Origin: Rhodamnia argentea
Lineage: Eukaryota; Streptophyta; Magnoliopsida; Myrtales; Myrtaceae
Direction of reading: 5' to 3'
DNA length: 64,000 bases
NCBI RefSeq assembly: GCF_020921035.1
Contig: NC_063154.1
Span: forward strand, 25,521,448-25,585,447
Below the pieces are notes generated by a model. It saw nothing but the letters and a program-made list of their open reading frames with translations. It searched no databases and was not told the origin of the DNA. Shown here in pieces: positions 59,542 to 64,000 of the stretch. Each line of letters starts with the position of its first letter. Position 1 is the stretch's first letter. A program made the translations under genes and the position numbers.

Positions 59542-59847
59542 TTATTTTGTAATACATGATATAGGAATAGGTGTCCAGACTCTTTTCTTTTCAAGCTCTT
59601 GGTTGACAAGGCCAATCAGCACCCTGCCTTCTTTGCTGCGTATAACTTGGAGGCAACTGATTTTCTTTGCTGATAAATTCGATTTTCCATTTGTAGAGTT
59701 CAGCAGAGGAGCTTTATCTCTTCTTTGAGTTATTTTGTGATCATTTTCACCCTCAGTCAAGAAATTCACTTCACATGAATTCCATTTCTTCTCATTCGAA
59801 CCACATCTAAGCTTTCTAGCAACTAAGAGACATAAAAAAGAAAGCAA
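59542..59847 (-). other. Unassigned 101-codon ORF
   Basis: An open frame starting MLSFLCLLVARKLRCG, hydrophobic at the start, then hydrophilic and lysine-rich. I do not recognise it. It lies downstream of the phospholipase C relic on the same strand. It may be chance. Confidence 0.15.
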
Positions 59848-60661
59848 CCTTTACACAGGTTAGTTGTCCAAGCTCGTGCATGTAATTATAATAGTTTATT
59901 TCTCGTGTGGACCATTTTAAATATTTTTCTTGTACAGCATCAAATAGAAATGATTATAGATTGGATACATTTGCAATATATTCGCCCTCATATTGCTTCT
60001 CTTGACCTATAAAGAAAGGGGATTATTAGTAAACCTGGAACCCTGATCAGTGGTTCTCTACCCTTCACCTGTCGGTCACAAAGTCCTTCTCCCTATTTTG
60101 ATCGTTCAGTCTTCCGGTAAGACGAAAACGCTTGTCTTGGAAGCTTCTCTAATTTCTAGCCCTACTACATGCATGTCTTATTCCACGAGTGCAAACAAAT
60201 TTCAATCTTGCACTTTGAGGCTGATTTGTGACAAATTTGCAGAACAACAAAATTTTGAGGTCTAGCTTCACCAGGAAGCAAGGAAGCTCTAGATGTTCAA
60301 TTTTGCATTTCTAAGTTGCCCGAGCTTGACCCACTTTCAATGGTGAGAATTCACATTGGGTGAGTTTGGGAAGATAAATCTTTTGGAATTGTAGATTTGC
60401 TTGTTTGATGTTGACCTGTGGAGTTGCTTGATTCTAAGGCTTCCTCTTTATTCTTTTTTTGGGTTCTGAGGGATCAATTGTGTCTAGTGCTTTATGCTGA
60501 AGTTTGTGGGTTTGAGTTTTCTTGCCAACGCGCACACCCTAAAATAACAGGAACAAGTACACTGCATTCTGATATTGTAAAGCTACGAATTTTCAAGTAA
60601 TTATTTGACAGATATGGCAGATGACTTAAACGGGGCAATACAGAATTTCTCTCCCACGATA

Positions 60662-61534
60662 CTATTTCTGTCCTATCGCTAAATTGTATAACTTTTCTGC
60701 AATGGTATTGAGCTTAGGACTTCTCTCTCTCATCCGGGTCGATCCATCCACTTGACTGACCATATCTACATTCTTTACGCCATTTTCAGAAGGTCCCTCC
60801 CATTTACTGCAGAATGTTAACAATGCAGATTCAACATACTTCACAGCATCAGACGCTGTCACGTTGAACTAGCTCGTGTGGATAAATGTCCTTCTTAAGA
60901 TTGCCATTCAATGTCGAGGCCAATTGAGCCAGCTGGTCATGAAAGTCATTAAGGTTTGCTGCTACCTCGGGCCCCAATTCTCTCAGCTTCATCGGATCTG
61001 GTGAAGTCACTGCAATTTGCATGAACGATGGTATAAGTCTAGTAGGAGTTTTGTGAGGTCAATCGTTGTCTTTTGCTCAAATGAATGACACAAACGACCA
61101 TTTGAAAACGAGCAAGAAGAACAATGAACATAAGAAATCAATGATAACAATATTGATTCTAGTTAATTGTCGCTCGAAACAAATTGGAGATCATAAAGAG
61201 GCTTTGCCATGGTTTCTGAGTTGAGATCGATTTTAGTTATATGGCTAGGCAAAAAAATTAGCGTACCTAACATCATTACCAGGGACGTTACTTATGATGT
61301 TTGAGCAATGCATGTTCACTTGGGCAGTTTGTTCTGGAGAACATTGAAGATGCCCGCCAACTCATCTCGCTTCGTCAGGAAATTTGGTAGATTGAAATTC
61401 TTTTTCACTGATGCTAGGATTGAGGAATGCTTGAACTGGGAGATAGGATATGGCTCTAAAGGCTCATGCAACACTGTAAGAGAAAATGCGACATTGTCAA
61501 GAATGTAACGGAAACGACTAACCCGTAGTGTCAC
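60662..61534 (-). pseudogene. Non-specific phospholipase C (NPC) C-terminal relic
   Basis: On the minus strand, 61534-61316 reads [29 protein letters not shown] and LAGIF. This is the conserved block of plant NPCs (SQFEHSSI, VKK.FNL, FLTKRDAWAGTFE). About 61024-60870 reads DPMKLRELGPEVAANLNDFH, QLAQLASTLNG and YPHEL, resembling the NPC C-terminal helix (EFQQELVQLAAVL). The frame then shifts and continues at 60862-60662 as TASDAVKYVESALLTFCSKW to a stop. NPCs hydrolyse phosphatidylcholine to diacylglycerol. The catalytic N-terminal part is absent from the 2.4 kb upstream, DAWAGTFE has become DELAGIF, and a frameshift lies near 60870, so this is a decayed fragment. Confidence 0.78.
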
Positions 61535-61639
61535 AATCCTTCAATTAAGGAATAATTGTCTATCTTCCACTAGAGAGACTATGCATATGAAGGTCACAAT
61601 CCTAATTAAAGTGGGAAAGTGACAAACAAAAAGTCATGA

Positions 61640-61849
61640 GCTTATTGCTCTTGTGCAAATTCAGTCTCAATTTTTTTAATTATGCCAGCTCAGTTTTAAA
61701 TATTTTCATGGTTTGCCAATTGACTCCTTTCGATCGACCAATTTTATCTGAAAATTGCCGATGTGTACGCCAACCGTCATACGTAGGAAGGCCGGATGGC
61801 TAGTGTTGGTGTGGACAACTACTATAATTTTTTTAATAAAATTTTTGTG

Positions 61850-61887
<38 letters not shown>

Positions 61888-62110
61888 CTCTTTCTTCTCT
61901 TTTTCTTTTCATTTTACTTTTTCTTTCTTTTTTTCCCTTCCAGGCTCAGCAAGGGTCATCGGTGACAGGCATGGGCTAACCACACTTTCCGACCATAGGC
62001 GAGGGCCGGTGATACTCACCCATTGCAGGCGAGCGCTTTGCGGCCCTCGCCTAGTGGCTTGCGAGGGTTGCTGCTCCTACCAAGCTTGGTAGAAAAAAAG
62101 CGAAAGAAAG
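61640..62110. mobile_element. Dispersed-repeat insertion upstream of NPC relic
   Basis: AT-rich left part, TA microsatellite at 61851-61885, T/C-rich run, then a GC-rich block with AAGGGTCATCGGTGAC and GCGAGGGTTGCTGC, similar in composition to the intronic insertion at about 9900-10150. Ends not determined. Confidence 0.4.
61851..61885 (+). repeat. TA dinucleotide microsatellite
   Basis: About 17 TA units. Confidence 0.95.
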
Positions 62111-64000
62111 AAAAAAAAGAAACTTTCAAATGATATAATTTTTTTTAAAAAGCCATAAAATAGTAGGGTTAACACTGTAGGTTGGCTTATGGTTATGCTT
62201 CAAGTACTTCGGTTTCCTAAGGTTCCTGGAGAAGGGTGAAAACAATTTGAGGTCCAAATATTAATTACTAATCATTCATATCCAAGAGAAATTAGGAAGA
62301 TCAGTTCGTTGCAACATTTTTAGCACTATTATATATTACTGCATATGTTGGGCAACTTAGGAATTTATTACCATATATCATTATCCTCTAATGAAAATTT
62401 AAAGTTAGGTGATCTTATGGGTTTCCATTATGAAAATCATACTCCACTGGTTCTTATATTTCAACAAAAACAAAGCCCTTTTCTTTTATCATTTTATGCT
62501 CATTTATATTTTTGAATAGCAAAATATATTCAATTCTCTCACTTTCATATAAAATGACTAGAACATGTCATTAAGCAAGGTTTTAACCTTAATAAATCAA
62601 TAATTAATGTAAAAAAGGACTATTAAAAAGTCAAGGATCACGACCACATTGATTGGGTTTCAACGACCAAATCCACTCAAATTAAAGACATAAGCAATGA
62701 TGAATAGCAGAACTCCAAAGGATGCGATGGCGTGGTGATAGTCCGCGGGGGTTCCCTAAAAGGCCAGCGATGGTGGGCGGCTGCGGGGCAAGGGCTTGGT
62801 AAATTTCGGGAAGATGTGTTTAGAATCAGTAAAATTTGTCTTCTGGAATTTTAGGCCGCACATTCTAAGCTTTCTTTTGATGCTTGAGTGGTCATGATTG
62901 GATTCGTTTGCCATGTTATCCGAATCAAAACATAATCAGTATAATTCTCGAATTTCGAATTGAATAAGTGATCCATTGTGATTGAGTGAGAACCAAGGTC
63001 GCATGGCCTCATCAAATGTTTATTAGACGTTTTTCGCGACTTTTTTCACCTTCCTTAAATGCTGGATTTAATCATATCAGATTGTCAAAGTTTTTACTTT
63101 AGCTATATGACCAACTCCTCCGACCATAAAAAGCACAAAAAGCAAATAATCACAATTCTCATAACTTTCAAGACATCACGGCCGTTTGCCGCTCATACGC
63201 TAGATTTAATCTTGTTCATGCTCTCAAACTTGTAGTAAGATGGTTAAGAGGCCGTATGCGTAGCGAACACTAGGATGCCTTGAAACTCTTTTGCATCTCG
63301 GGCAGTGTATGACTCATATTTCTGATGCGGAAGACCATGGATCCTTCCATCATAGCTATCTTTTATCTCTAAATCGTCCTTGCGAATGATTGTCTCATCA
63401 TCAGCAAGATGAGGGCATGAAATCCTACTTCTGTCTATGCTTGGGTTCAACCTGTTGGGGAATAGTTATTTATTTACCCTTTAGCTTCATTGGCTCCAAT
63501 CGATGTACAGATCATTTGAACATCATTGGATCTACGAATTTGTCTCTTTTTCCCCTCAGCACTATTATCCCTACAGTTGGCGGTCAAGTTATTGAGGAGA
63601 GCTTAATAAGCCATCGGTTGATTTGGACCTCAAACAGCAAATTTGTTAGTTCTTAGGTGTATGCGTACATGTATCCCTCTGATACATACATTTGTCACTA
63701 GATCCAAACATACATGGGATATTTTTTTTTTTTAAATAGAAAGGTCAAAGGGCGGCAGGAGCTAATCAACATCGTTTTAACAAAAGAAAAGGAATTAAAT
63801 TTGCGGAAACCAACAAAACACAACAGCAGCAATTCGAAATCCATCTTAGAACGATGCAATTTGGACGGAAATGAAACTAGGAACTTACTGAAAAATTAGC
63901 TCCATCAGCCCACGCACCCCTCTCTGATTCTCTCTACCATGTTACTCGAGCAAAGACCCTCTACTTCTAAAAAACCCCCCTCCATCTGACCCTGACCTTC
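62111..64000. other. Intergenic right flank
   Basis: No supported gene. A 68-codon minus-strand frame at 63450-63244 contains IKDSYDGRIHGLPHQKYESY, which has coding-like composition, but I cannot assign it. A poly-T run lies at 63723-63734. Confidence 0.4.

Noticed and set aside
63244..63450. Coding-like 68-codon minus-strand frame
   Set aside because: Composition is plausible but no family is recognised and no adjoining exon found; kept only as a note in the flank entry.
1..64000. tRNA, rRNA or other structured RNA genes
   Set aside because: No cloverleaf with A/B-box sequences or rRNA-like core was noticed; GGTTCGGGTC matches are LTR termini. A tRNAscan/Infernal run would be decisive.

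Overview
The window looks like nuclear DNA of a dicot plant. It has intron-rich plant genes (a BAH-domain chromatin reader, an RCC1-repeat gene, phospholipase D and non-specific phospholipase C relics), GT-AG introns, AT-rich spacers, many GA/TTC microsatellites and abundant LTR and DNA transposon debris. Some repeat motifs resemble those I associate with Myrtaceae (Eucalyptus relatives), but that is a weak impression. Most open frames in the window are short chance ORFs in repeats, introns or UTRs and are left out.

Layout. The dominant structure is a direct tandem array of one large segment. Unit A occupies 1-22717, with its left end possibly outside the window. Unit B is 22718-52511. Unit C is a partial copy, 52512 to about 57385, followed by unrelated sequence to 64000. 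Without later insertions the unit is roughly 22.5 kb. In order it carries: a noncoding stretch; a small GRF-finger-like/coiled-coil/membrane ORF (minus); minisatellite and TE debris; a 12-exon gene (minus, possibly the SMC5/6 cofactor NSE6/ASAP1); a head-to-head RCC1-family pseudogene (plus); a hAT-like MITE; a phospholipase D-delta-like pseudogene (plus); and a three-exon BAH-domain gene of the AIPP3/BDT1 type (minus). A and B carry all of these. C carries only the left 5 kb.

History readable from the sequence. Four solo LTR events can be ordered by target-site duplications and empty sites. LTR1 (765 bp, TSD AGTAC) is in A and B, and C has the empty site. LTR2 (3151 bp, TSD CTTCA) is nested in LTR1 of B only, and A keeps the empty site. 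LTR3 (2412 bp without its insert, TSD GCTGG) sits in the phospholipase D intron of B only, and A keeps the empty site. LTR4 (2932 bp, TSD GTAGT, same family as LTR2) is nested in LTR3. At unit C's right edge there is a complete PIF/Harbinger-type element (TSD TAA); A and B have only its left part.

Gene fates. The BAH gene is intact (289 codons) in both A and B. The 12-exon gene keeps its exons and splice sites in both, apart from one shared anomaly. The RCC1 and PLD copies are broken in both, with different lesions in each. The unique right flank (58-64 kb) has a 600-bp tandem duplication and a decayed C-terminal fragment of a non-specific phospholipase C. No RNA gene, CRISPR array or novel defence or metabolic system is apparent. 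The real interest is the datable duplication/transposition record and the contrasting decay of paralogous copies.
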